A stretch of DNA of 64,000 nt from Microglena sp. YARC (lineage: Eukaryota; Chlorophyta; Chlorophyceae; Chlamydomonadales; Chlamydomonadaceae). This document shows, in pieces, positions 12,430-22,326 of this stretch. The DNA is taken from NCBI GenBank assembly GCA_022414725.1, contig CM039467.1, positions 5,009,863-5,073,862 of the forward strand. Reading direction: 5' to 3'. The notes beneath the pieces are model-generated. The model worked only from the letters and a program-made list of their open reading frames with translations. It was not told where the DNA came from and searched no databases. The stretch's first letter is position 1, and every line of letters begins with the position of its first letter. Made by a program: the position numbers and the translations under genes.

Positions 12430-12442
12430 GGAGGGGGGGGGG
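12430..12442 (+). promoter_or_regulatory. Purine tract (possible PPT) next to the left LTR
   Basis: GGA followed by ten G sits directly before the TGTAAC start of the left LTR. In LTR elements a polypurine tract precedes the 3' LTR. This position would fit an LTR read on the plus strand, opposite to the coding region on its right. Confidence 0.4.
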
Positions 12443-12790
12443 TGTAACGGTACAGAACCCTTCACGGGTACTCTGGCCGTCCAGCAAGGCATACGGGTAC
12501 ACCGTACCCGTAAGCCACATGACGAACGCACATGATACAGTACTATACCCATGTACTGCCTCATCTCTCTCAACGCACATGTTGCGCATATAGACACGAG
12601 CTACTCGGAACGAACCCTTCTACTCCTACTACGAAGACGTTCCATCCGAGCTACTCTACATCCCTTACCTAGGTAACCCTCCACCTGTTCTGCTAGTGCA
12701 CCCATATCAACATACACGTAAACACACATCACGCATCACGTTACTCTAGACTAACCCCTCAAGCTGCTAGGAGCATCCTGAGCTGTTACA
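12443..12790 (+). repeat. Left LTR, plus orientation (348 bp)
   Basis: It begins TGTAACGGTACAG and ends GAGCTGTTACA, giving the TG..CA ends and short terminal inverted repeat typical of LTRs. It aligns over its whole length with the reverse complement of 21971-22326, with only scattered differences. It is therefore inverted relative to the other LTR. It lacks a primer-binding site on its right side and cuts into the gag-like frame at 12791. Confidence 0.8.
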
Positions 12791-13985
12791 GTAGGGGCAG
12801 TGGACTGCTTAGCATATGCATGGGGAAGAACAAACGGTTCAATCACAACTATAGTGCCCACAACCCCTGTATCCATCACCTGCCTGAGACGACGAGGAAG
12901 CTTGACCTCCATGGTCCGGGACATCGGCGCGAGGACAATGTACTTGAATTCATAGTCCGGCTTTTTCGCCATCCTGGCAGCGATCTTTGCATCCAGCAGC
13001 TGAAGGCGTTCAAAGATGTCGTCCACGCTAGTAGGCATCTTATGAATCCAGGCATCAGCCTCACCCTTTTCGGCCAAGTGGGCAGCATGCAGCTTAAACA
13101 TGGCGTCACGGATAGTGGTCACTATGTAATCGCCTTCGCCACCTTGAAAAAAATCATCCATGGAGATGGAGACGGCCTTAGTAAGCGCTGCACTCGCAAA
13201 GGGGCTCCAAGGGTGCGTGCCATCGTGGAAGGGGACGTGACGCCATCAGGACTTCTTGTCCGTCTTCTCCTTGGCATGGGCCGAGGCCTGTATGTGGACG
13301 GGCTTGCTGCGCCCTATAGATCGCGGCCTGGAGGGGGGTCATGGCCTCCAACTGAGACTTCGACGCCTTGGTAAACGGCTCAGGTGGAACTGTAGCTCCT
13401 GCTGAACGCTTTAGCGTGCCAGTCGCCTGAGAGTACGAAGGAGCAGCCAGAGGTGTGGGCGGGGTAATCTTGAGCGCCGATTTCCTGGGTGGAGCAAGAG
13501 GTTGCGCCACAGGAACATCGTCAGCATCGGACTCAAAGTCATGGTCCGAATCGACATCCATGAGCTCTGGATGAATCTCGGACAATGGTGGTGCTGTAGG
13601 AATGGTCAGGCCCTGGCCCGCTGGTTGTCCCCCATGCAGGACTGCTGATCCGGACTTGGGTGCAGTGGACTGTCCGAAGTTCAGGAAGGAAGTTGATGAG
13701 TCGGGCATGGTCGTGTGCATCTGGCGAATTTGGGCCATACAAAGCTCACCGATCCTGTCCCGCTCGATTGAATCGAGCACGGACGGAAGTGGCGCAATGG
13801 GAGGTGCAACGCCCCGATCTCTGCAAGCAATCTCCTCCTTGAACAGCTTTGACTGAGCTAGCAAGGCGGCATAGTCCGCGTCTTGCTTGCGGACGACCCG
13901 TGCTGAGTCAGCGCTTGCTTGCTTGGACTGGACCAAGTCCTGCTCGAGACGCGCAATATTGTCCTTGAGCCCCGAGACCTCTGAA
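12791..13985 (-). pseudogene. Second gag-like fragment downstream of pol
   Basis: Minus-strand frames 13985-13178 and 13161-12751 together resemble the gag of the same cluster. An N-terminal coiled-coil-like part (EVSGLKDNIARLEQDL) is followed by a Pro/Ser-rich linker, a Lys-rich stretch and a segment AWIHKMPTSVDDIFERLQLL. That segment matches TWMDDMPASIEDIYNRNNAL in the main gag. A frameshift lies near 13220-13290. On its 5' side an intron-like 60-base piece, 13982-14041, has GTAAGT at one end and CCCTTTCCCTTCAG at the other. The frame runs into the left LTR at 12790 without a natural end, so it is truncated. Confidence 0.55.
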
Positions 13986-14036
13986 GGGAAAGGGGGGACA
14001 AGGGGGTAAGTACGGGGCGGAGTAGCGAAAAGTAAC

Positions 14037-15344
14037 TTACGAGAAACGGAAGAGGGGGACAGCTGTCCCCCTGCAGGGTTGCTCGAAGCATGGGAAGGAC
14101 AGGTTTGCTCGATGCATTCGACTGTTGCTTACCCGTGCAGAATGCAGCCAAGCAGACGTCGTAGGCGGGAGCGCCGTAATGAGGTCCGTGGAGACGCATT
14201 CCCAGAATTTCTCAGGAATTTCCACGGGGCCCATCGTACCGTTTGGCTTCGCGTTACCCGGTTTGTTCGTTTGGCACTTGTGGCACTGCTGGACGAAAGC
14301 AGTCACGTCCGCTGTGACCTTTGCCCAAGTAAAGGTACATGTGACAAGTTCCAAAGTTTTTGTGCGACCGCAATGGCCCATGTAAACCGGATCGTGGGCT
14401 TCGCGGGTAATATCCAATCGAAATGCAGCGTCCATAGGTACACATAAAATTTCGCGTCCGTACTTGTTCTTCTTGAACCAGTAACCAGACTTGGAAAATT
14501 TATCACGGAGGCGCTTGCAGCCCGGCGTGAAGTTTGTGTCCGTTTTGTATCCCGCTAAAATTCGATCCATGATAGATGAAGAGGAGGGAGTCGATGCCAA
14601 GGGCATTGGACGTCTGCGTCGTCGCGTCTCTTTGACCGTAAACGAAGGGACGGGTAGAACTGTCGGTGGTCGGGGCATGACCTCAATGACTGTGGGTCCG
14701 ACTGCTATCGGACGTAGCTTCTTCGATCGAGGACGGCATTCGCTGACCAAGAGAGAGAACACCAGTAGCTGTTGCGCCACGGTTACGTCGGCGGGGGCGG
14801 AGAGGTTGGGGTTGCGACTTACTGGGTCTGCCATATTATTGCGACCTGCGCGATACTCCCAAGTATAGCTAAAAGGCGCAAGGTCCTCTTGCCATCTACC
14901 CATGCGTCGTGAAAGGACCGCCTTGGTATCGAAGTACGTGAGCGGGTTGTGGTCAGTTACCAAGGTCATGTGTGAACCTTCGAGGTAGCATCGCCACTCG
15001 GTCAATGCGTGGACGATTGCCAGCATTTCCTGTTCCGTCGTAGTATAATTCAGCTCTGCTGGAATATACTTATTGCTTGCGAAGGCGATGGGGTGTTTAT
15101 CCTGTAAGAGCACCGTGCCCGTACCAAGTAAAGATGCGTCGGTAATGACCTCGAATAGTTTGCTGAAATCCGGCAGTGCGAGCACTGGAGCGGACAGCAA
15201 GGCGTCTTTGAGGCCTTCGAATGCGACGAGATGTTCATGTTTGAACATGGTGCCAAGCTCACCCTTGATGTTAGACAAGGTTTGGAGAGGGGCAGCGATC
15301 CGAGGGAAGAATATCCTTGGATAAACTAGCGAAAATAATTGCAT
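14037..15344 (-). pseudogene. Gypsy RNase H and truncated integrase
   Basis: The frame continues pol after a shift near 15330. RNase H motifs are VITDAS, TEQEMLAIV, TDHNPL and NMADPVSR. The integrase zinc-binding HHCC region is visible as H..GH with CHKC. Only the first acidic residue of the integrase core is present, in VSTDLITALPP. After that the sequence stops resembling integrase (about 14150), so the second Asp and the Glu of the DDE triad are absent. The product could not integrate DNA. The tail of the frame is unrelated sequence. Confidence 0.85.
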
Positions 15345-17620
15345 AAACCGAGGAATGAACCGATTTGTTTTGCCGTTTTTGGAGTTGGCCAGTAGTCGCG
15401 GACTGTGCTAACCTTTTTCGGATCAACCTTAATTCCGTTGTGTCCAATGTAATGTCCCAGGAATCTAACTTCCGTTTTGTTGAAAGAACATTTGGACAGT
15501 TTTGCGTAGAATTCGTTGTCCTGCAGGACTTGGAGGACCGTAGCCAAGTTGGCTAAGTGTTCCGCCGGCGTGCGTCCGTAAACCAGGATATCGTCCAAGT
15601 ATACCACGACAAACTTATGCAAGTAGGGCGCAAATATCTGGTTCATGACCGCTTGGAATGTGGCGGGCGCGTTCGCCAGACCCATCCCTAGGACTTTAAA
15701 TTCAAATTGACCCATCGGGGTAATGAATGCAGTCTTCGGAGCGTCCTCGTCCGAAATTCGTATTTGATAATAGCCAGACGTGAGGTCTAGGGAACTTAAC
15801 AAAGTAGCTCCACCTAGACGATCAATGGTCTCGTCGATGCGGGGAAGGGGATACCTATTTTTAATTGTAATGTTGTTGAGTGCACGCCAGTCGCAAACAA
15901 CTCGATATCCCGTGCCACCCGGCTTCGCAATAATCATAATAGGCGCACCGTACGGGGACGAGCTCGGGGCAATAAATCCTTGTTGTAAAAGGTCAGCGAC
16001 GTATTCTTCACATAGCAGTGTTTCAGCTGGACTCATGCGACGGTTCATGCGATACGGAGCGTAAGCATTGTCTTGCATTTTAATGACGTGAGGTATGACT
16101 CGATGGTTCGGAGTCCCCATCGGCAAATTGTTGAAGACTTTGCGATATTCCATAGATAGGAGGGCGCGCAGATCGTTGGCTGAAATGAGCGTTTTATCGT
16201 CGTGGTCAAGGATGTTGTCATGGATCCAATTTTCGAAATCCATGCTAGCCACGGGCGGACCAGGCAATGGTCCGTCGGACGGCAGCAACTTCGTGAGCAA
16301 TTTTGCTCGTTCATCGGCCGTGACGTTAGACGCTGGCAAGTCCGACCGTGATTCGCGGACATTGACCATGACGTGGTTAGCGCCAGCCTTCAATAGTTTT
16401 GCCGCCTTGCGACCCGTAATGACGGGATCGTCCGTGGACGTGCCCGATAGTGCCATGGTGAAGAAAGAAAGAGCCGTTTCGTCCCGCTGTCTGTTAATGG
16501 GAGTTAAACAGCAGCCGTACCGTTTGAGCGACATTGTCATGCGATCGTAGTCGAGAACGGCCTTTTCGTCGCGCATCCAGTCGGACCCGAGGATTAAATC
16601 TAATCCACCCGGAATTTTGTTGACGACATGGGCAAACGCTTTGCCAACATATCTCTGTATGTGGATAGGGAGCGTGGCCGTTCCCCGGATTTTGATTATC
16701 CCGTCGTTAGCCCAAGTGAATCCGTCGCGTTCGTTTTCCCAGGGGTAGATGTGCAAACCGAGATCATCAGCCGTTTGCTTTTCCATAAGGCAACCCGTTG
16801 CGCCCAAATCCGCCAGTGTCAGCAATTGTATAGCACCAGAGCGGGCGTTGAAAAGCATAACGGGGGCTGTCGACGAGTTGACTTCGTATACCCGATTGGC
16901 TCGCGTCGTCAGCACAGGGGATGCGTTTGTATTTCGCGGTGCGTGATTGCGACGGATGCACTTCGTAGACCGTCGGGCAGCGATTTGTTTTTCGCGAACT
17001 TTGGGATCTGTTTCCTCCGTCCACCAGTGTTGTTTCCGACGGGTTTCAATCGGACTGGGGATATGCTCCTTTGGATCGGGGCCAAAGTATACTGCCTTGG
17101 TCGCGTCGTTGATAGCGTGCCAATCCTTTTTGATTTGGACAGCTCTTTCGGAGTCGGGGGGGTCATACCATACTTGGATGGCAACCTTATTCGAAGGTGA
17201 CCCTTTCGGACGGAGTTTCGTATGGTGTTCAAACGATTGGTATTCCTTGAATAACTCCATACATTGGAGGAGACTGGATACATGTTTATCGTTACTTGCG
17301 TTTTTTGGGAGGATGAACATTCCGGACGTTCCGATGGGTGCGTCGTTTTTGCATTCCCAATAGTGTTCCAACACTGAAACTACGTCTTCCGGAATGGGGT
17401 GCGCGTATATGAACTCGTTTGCAATGGAGACTCGCATGCCAAACACCGTAGAGAATTTCAAGAGACAAGGGGACGAAAAAGCATTAGTCGATGTTACATC
17501 AATAGTTGGGGTAAAGCCCAAATTAGAAAATAGTTCCTCCTGAACTTGCAACAAGAGCTCCAGGGGCTCGACTACTACTACTACTTTATCGTCGCCAATT
17601 CCACGATCAAGGCTTGTCAA
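15326..17620 (-). CDS. pol: Gypsy protease and reverse transcriptase polyprotein segment
   Basis: This is a 764-residue frame. About residue 270 lies a retropepsin-like region with ADLGATGCLM, where DSG or DTG would be usual. The reverse transcriptase domain occupies roughly residues 510-700, with VCDWRALN, LDLTSGYYQI, FKVLGMGLANAP and the catalytic YLDDILVY. The thumb region follows with RFLGHYIG and FLGLCNYFR. It copies element RNA into DNA in cytoplasmic particles. The N-terminal 260 residues are linker or nucleocapsid without a clear motif. RNase H and integrase follow in another frame, so expression would need a frameshift or the copy is damaged. Confidence 0.9.
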   Translation of the reverse strand: MTSLDRGIGDDKVVVVVEPLELLLQVQEELFSNLGFTPTIDVTSTNAFSSPCLLKFSTVFGMRVSIANEFIYAHPIPEDVVSVLEHYWECKNDAPIGTSGMFILPKNASNDKHVSSLLQCMELFKEYQSFEHHTKLRPKGSPSNKVAIQVWYDPPDSERAVQIKKDWHAINDATKAVYFGPDPKEHIPSPIETRRKQHWWTEETDPKVREKQIAARRSTKCIRRNHAPRNTNASPVLTTRANRVYEVNSSTAPVMLFNARSGAIQLLTLADLGATGCLMEKQTADDLGLHIYPWENERDGFTWANDGIIKIRGTATLPIHIQRYVGKAFAHVVNKIPGGLDLILGSDWMRDEKAVLDYDRMTMSLKRYGCCLTPINRQRDETALSFFTMALSGTSTDDPVITGRKAAKLLKAGANHVMVNVRESRSDLPASNVTADERAKLLTKLLPSDGPLPGPPVASMDFENWIHDNILDHDDKTLISANDLRALLSMEYRKVFNNLPMGTPNHRVIPHVIKMQDNAYAPYRMNRRMSPAETLLCEEYVADLLQQGFIAPSSSPYGAPIMIIAKPGGTGYRVVCDWRALNNITIKNRYPLPRIDETIDRLGGATLLSSLDLTSGYYQIRISDEDAPKTAFITPMGQFEFKVLGMGLANAPATFQAVMNQIFAPYLHKFVVVYLDDILVYGRTPAEHLANLATVLQVLQDNEFYAKLSKCSFNKTEVRFLGHYIGHNGIKVDPKKVSTVRDYWPTPKTAKQIGSFLGLCNYFR

Positions 17621-17638
17621 TACCTGACCGGCCGATTC

Positions 17639-18085
17639 CTATTCCCAAAGTGGGATGGGACCGTTGCCGTCAAGGGCCCAGTCGGGACACGTCGTCTCAT
17701 TGAGGGCAGGCCAGTTGGGCAAGTCTCGTGTGCGGCAGCGTCGGTCAGCATTCAGCGACTGCGCACACGTCTTCATGTAGCGGAAACAGAAGAAGCTGCG
17801 AGCTCCGTTCTGCAGCCAGATGGTTTGCCCGACGCTGACCGAGTTGTTCATGTGCATAGCGTTCTGAGGGTCTTGACCCGAAAAGTCTGGGGTCCGTGGC
17901 CCGACGGGCTGTGAACGGCCCCGACCAGCACCTTGTCCGTATCCTCCTCGACCACCTCGGCCCCCTAATAGAGCCCTTCCCGAGCGTGCGATCAGCACCT
18001 TGCAAACTGAGGACCTGCGACCTTGGCGATCCACCCAGCTTGGCGGTGTGCGTCGGCTGCGTCGCACTACGTCCTCCACCACCAC
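17639..18085 (-). pseudogene. Gag C-terminal, Arg/Gly-rich nucleocapsid-like segment
   Basis: The frame of 148 residues contains a Gly/Arg-rich stretch ([17 protein letters not shown]) and a Cys-containing part, FCFRYMKTC, that may be a worn zinc knuckle. It lies between the capsid-like segment at 18469-18705 and the pol frame starting at 17620, the right position for nucleocapsid. The frame is not contiguous with its neighbours. Confidence 0.5.
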
Positions 18086-18468
18086 GGCCAGCGGCCAGGT
18101 TGCGACTAGCTACCGTTGGCCTCCAGCTTGGGGCTCTTGGCTGGGCGAGAGTTCATCTCCCCGCCGTCGTCGGTGGACTTCAGGCCCTGCGATGAGAAAG
18201 AATCGGTGTCAGAATCGGAGGGAGGGGCATTGGTAAATTTGACTCAATTTACTGCTAGGCCCTTACCCGGGTATCGTGTATCCGCGTGTCTCTTGAACTG
18301 AGACTTCGACTTATGATTTGCGTATCCTCCCCTCTGATGGCGATCGTGTTTGTCCGTCAAGGACTTGCCACGAGCAGCGACGATCTTTCTCGCCTCGTCC
18401 AGTTGCAGATAGTGGAACAAGTCCTCCATCGTCTGGAATAACGTGCCCGACTCGCGCCTAGAGTGTGC

Positions 18469-19771
18469 TCAGGCGCGGAGGTCGTCGGAGAGTCCCGTGC
18501 GAAAGAAATTCAATTTCTCGCGATCGGTGAGTGAATCTGAGATTTCCGACTTGATGGCGTGGAAATAATTCTGCAAGGATTGAGTATCTTGGCGCAGGCC
18601 ACCTTCGTGTAGTTTGTTAAGAGCGACGTGTGCTTCCGATAAAATCTCGGGCATGAGGAGCGACTCCACCCAGTCCACAATACCAGCGAAATCCAATCCG
18701 TCCAATTCGTCGCTAGCCCATGCTTCGTCGAACGTAATGCGGAGTTGGCCTGTGAATGCCGACTATAGATGTGGAACAATCCGTGAAAACGGTCCAATGT
18801 ATCTGTCGGAAAACTGGAGCTCGAGGATCGTCAAGATAGAGGCGATCCATCGGCACAACTTCGCTTTAGAACACCTGTCCGACAGTTTGTATTCAATGAG
18901 ACGTAATTCCTTTCTCACTTCAGTGATACGTTTTGCGAAGCCAAGGTCGCGATCAGCGTGATGATGGGCTGTCTGTCGGTTCGAATCGGGCCAACTCGTA
19001 GGAGTCCTCGGCGTGTCCGCGCGAGCATGTCGCGTCGGCGAGGGGGCGTCGAGGGGCAGCTTCGCTGCGCGCTTTGTACGAGGTCGGACAGGAGCCGGTG
19101 GCTCAGTCGGAGGTATCGCAGGTAGCGTCGCCGGAGGCGTCACGGAGGGCTCCGTCGGAGCACCCGTTTGAGGAGCGCGATCCGTGGTCGGTTGGACAGG
19201 GGTCGCCTGTCGGGTTGACCCAGGGTGATCGGCGATCTCGTCGTCCAATGAAACGTAGTCAAAGACGGTAACAGAGTCATCGAGGGGCGTGGCAGTCGAG
19301 GGTGCAACGGACGGAAGGGAGGGGGTAGCGCCCGCACGAGGAACCAAATAAACCGCGTTGCATTTTACCCGTCAGGGGACCCGACGGTGCGTACCTGGCT
19401 GGGATTTGAAACGGTTCGGGACTAAACGTCGTCGGGGCTACCGTCGCGACTGCCGATGAATGAAACAACCCTGAATTATCAACAACCCGCACCTGCCTGT
19501 CAGCGGCGCGAGGCAACCTCTCGTCGAGCTTTCTGTCGTTGGCAGGGGCCTCCGGGTAGTGGGTGGCCAGCGCCTTCGTCCCCTTCAGGGCGTTGTTGCG
19601 GTTGTAGATGTCCTCTATGCTCGCAGGCATATCATCCATCCAGGTGGCCTTCCTCCTCATCTGATTGGAGCGGAAGAGGCGGGTGAGATGGTCCCTCAGG
19701 TCCTCAATCACCTGCTGCGCCGCAGCCAAGTCAGCCTCGTCGGTAGGTAGACGAGAGGAGTTCGTCCGCAT
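18469..19771 (-). pseudogene. Gag capsid region, broken into three frames
   Basis: Frames 19771-19277, 19347-18763 and 18705-18469 follow in order on the minus strand. The first has TWMDDMPASIEDIYNR, shared with the second gag copy at 12791-13985. The middle is Pro/Thr/Ala-rich and then has a helical part. The last, with LHEGGLRQDTQSLQNYFHAI and DREKLNFFRTGLS, resembles the retrotransposon gag capsid domain (PF03732-like). The breaks are short frame changes, so this copy is probably dead or mis-assembled. Confidence 0.65.
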
Positions 19772-19826
19772 ATTCCGTCAGGTGTTTGGCCAACGTAGAG
19801 TCGGCGTAGGGGGCGATGGGGTGATC

Positions 19827-21207
19827 CTAGGAGTGATAGTGGATCATCTTCTCCTTCTTCGCCGCTTTGGATGACGCGAGGGCTGCCTTGCGGGCCCTCA
19901 TCAGTGCCATCTGGCGAATCGACAAGGGCTCCGCTGGGGCGGGGTCGTCCTGACGGACACCCTGAGGAAGCGTGTGCTTCTGGCCAACCGCCCTCCCGTT
20001 CCCGCAACCGTGGTATAGGTCAGCGCTGGTGGAGCCTCGGGCTGCGTCAGTCTCCATTGGCGTGACCGCGTCACCACGAGCGTCGAGACGAGGTGAATTC
20101 GCTGCGATCATTGCCATGGCGTCTGCAGCGGTGAGTCCGCCGGAGCCAGCCTCTGGGCGCTTGCCGAACTCTGTGTTCTGGCGCGTGAGCTCAGCGCAGA
20201 CCTCCGTCAGTCTGACGACCTCTGCGTAGTGGGGTGAACGTGGGGGGTTAGGCAATGACGTAAGTTGTTGCGGAAACAGCGCGCGATTTACAGGCAGTAT
20301 ATCGCGAGGCACCTGCATTGCAGTAGCTGCGAATTGGGTGGGGATGTCCTCAATTTGCGCAAACGGGTTACATGCAGGAAAGGGCAGGTGCGTGCGATAA
20401 GTTTCGGGCGTACGAAATTGCTCACCTGCGTTGGACCGCAACAGGTCTCTGTCCGCAGTGTCGAGGGAGGTCTGCAGGGTTGCCATGGCGGTCTGGACGG
20501 CTGTAAGAGCCTGACCATGCTCAGCGTTGAGGGTGCGCAATTCCTTGTGACACCGCACCAGGTCCCTGCCGAGCTGGAAGTGGAGCTCAAGGAGTTCCTT
20601 GCGATCCTCCGCCGTGCAACCGTTGGTAGTAGCAGCGTCGACAGTAGCGACGGCGACAGTGAGCTGGCGCTTCAGCTCCAGGATGCGAGCATCCTTAGCT
20701 GCGACGGCCGTCGCAAACGTGTTGGCCATGAGTGGCCGACTGGGCTCCTGCCGTCTGGGTGAGCTCAGCTTGAAGTTGGCCAACCCTTTCCGAAGCGATC
20801 AAATGATCGCCCATATGTTGGCGGCGCTTCTTCTCCTTGTCCAACTCATATGCAGCGCTGCGCTCTTCCAGATTGAGAGGCTGCGCGGTCTGCGTCGTCA
20901 GCGTCGTGCGTGGGGGGGCGTTGGAAATGCCCTGCGTCGGGGTGGCGGTTGGCGCACCCGAGGATGCACCAAGGCCGGCCAGGCCCGCAACCAGAGGTTG
21001 CAGCGTGCCGACGGACAAGGATGGTCGTTCTCCGACGGAGGCGGATCCATTTTGCGTCGCCGTGAGCTCGCTGTCCGGCTCGGTGTCAGATGACGCAATC
21101 CCTTCGGGGTTGGTGCTGACTACCGACATCGTCGGCTGCACAGCAGCGGCGTCGGAGCCCGTGGTTGGAACTTTGCGGGGAGTCATTCTGCACAGGCGAC
21201 GACACAA
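19827..21207 (-). pseudogene. gag: Gag N-terminal region, coiled coil, one frameshift
   Basis: The frame starts at 21207 with a Ser/Thr/Pro-rich N-terminus. It shifts near 20740 into a 318-residue frame ending at 19827. The region around residues 20-110 of the second frame has heptad-like Leu/Ala spacing (ILELKRQL, LLELHFQLGRDL). The end is Lys/Ala-rich. It is the first coding part after the primer-binding site and leader, as expected for gag. No zinc knuckle is present here. Confidence 0.6.
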
Positions 21208-21948
21208 GTAAGTAGGCTGGACAGAGATGAAAGGTGGGCGACAGAGGAGGTAATACTCGCAACTCTAGCAAGCCAGACAATCAGATGTACCAGTGACTAG
21301 CAAATTTTGCGAGCGTAACGAGCTGAAAATGCCTCAAACGTAACTGTAAAGACGAGTTCGTCCAGAATACGATGAGGGAGACTAGCACAGCAAAGGCCCG
21401 GACAGCAGGACAGGCAAGGACAACGACAACGACGAATCGAATTGCGCGACAGGATGAGCAAGATAAAAGGTGTAAAGCACCAACGATGATAGATGCAGCA
21501 AGCACTGAGAGCAGCAAGACAGACTCGTGAGGTACATTAATAATTAAAGGAGGTATGGCTCAGGTGTCAGCTGGAGCCGACGCTGCGCTATGGAACAAAC
21601 CGCGAGGTGAAAGTTCACGAATGTAGCCTTAGAAGCTATGACCAGAAGGCCAGGATGCGTCGTTGAGAATCGAGGACGTAGGCCATGCAAGGTCAGGGCA
21701 GGCTACGGGAGAACGCCCTTGCAAGACAGGCCAATTCCAGCACAGGGCGCGCGGGTCGAACCTGACAGGATAGAACTCCGCGAGAACCGAAAAGGCGCTC
21801 AGTGCAAGCTTAACTACAGGACAGTGCAGACAGCAATTCGATGAGCAGCAAATGCCAGAAAAGTTGCCAGGATGTACTGGCTGGTGCGTTTAATTCGAAG
21901 GAAAAACTTCGTACGTGTGCGTAAGCGTATGTGTGAGGTCCCTTAGGA
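21208..21948 (-). other. Retrotransposon leader between PBS and gag
   Basis: No reading frame with recognisable content lies here. By position it is the 5' untranslated leader of the element, between the primer-binding site and the gag start at 21207. Confidence 0.5.
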
Positions 21949-21969
21949 ACGAAACCAGCTCCGTGACCA
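21949..21969 (-). promoter_or_regulatory. Primer-binding site, initiator-tRNA-Met-like
   Basis: One base after the LTR end, the minus strand reads TGGTCACGGAGCTGGTTTCG. It begins with the obligatory TGG. With small gaps it follows the plant initiator tRNA-Met complement (TGGTATCAGAGC then GGTTTCG). It marks the right LTR as the 5' LTR of the minus-strand element. Confidence 0.6.
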
Positions 21970-21970
21970 G

Positions 21971-22326
21971 TGTAACAGCTCAGGATGCTACCAGCAGCTT
22001 GAGGGGTTAGTCTAGAGTAACGGGCTACGTGATGTGTGTTTACGTGTATGTTGATATGCGTAGGCTAGCAGAACAGGTAGAAGGGTTACCTAGGTAGGGA
22101 TGTTGAGTACCTTGGGTACAACTTCTATCTTGGTGGGAGTAGTAGAAGGGTTCGTCCCGAGTTGCTCGTGTCTATGTGTTCAACGTGTGCGTTGAGAGCG
22201 ATGAGGCAGTACATGGGTATGGTACTGTATCACGTGCGTTCGTCACGTGGCTTACGGGTACGGTGTACCCTTATGCCTTGCTGGACGGCCAGCCAGAGTA
22301 CCCGTGAAGGGTTCTGTACCGTTACA
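21971..22326 (-). repeat. Right LTR (5' LTR of the minus-strand element, 356 bp)
   Basis: On the minus strand it starts TGTAACGGTACAG at 22326 and ends CTGTTACA at 21971. It is followed by the primer-binding site and gag in the same orientation. It is the inverted counterpart of 12443-12790. Confidence 0.85.

Larger units (their letters stand above)
11400..12442. other. Non-coding stretch between unknown gene and retrotransposon
   Basis: The first part, to about 11750, is AT-rich with many ATATAG words and may be a 3' UTR. The second part holds the hairpin at 11900-11935 and the GCGAAATGT motif family. A purine run at 12430-12442 abuts the LTR. No gene is seen. Confidence 0.5.
12443..22326 (-). 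mobile_element. Damaged Ty3/Gypsy LTR retrotransposon cluster
   Basis: On the minus strand the order is LTR, primer-binding site, gag, protease, reverse transcriptase, RNase H and integrase. That order is diagnostic of Ty3/Gypsy. The integrase breaks off near 14150 and is followed by a second, related gag piece and an LTR pointing the wrong way. Several frameshifts interrupt gag and pol. The right half, 14150-22326, looks like one element missing its 3' end. The left part probably comes from a different copy joined by nested insertion, recombination or assembly error. Confidence 0.85.

Noticed and set aside
12443..22326. A giant DNA transposon with 350-bp terminal inverted repeats
   Set aside because: The repeats have TG..CA LTR ends, the right one has a primer-binding site, and the interior is Gypsy gag-pol; inverted LTRs from rearrangement explain it better.
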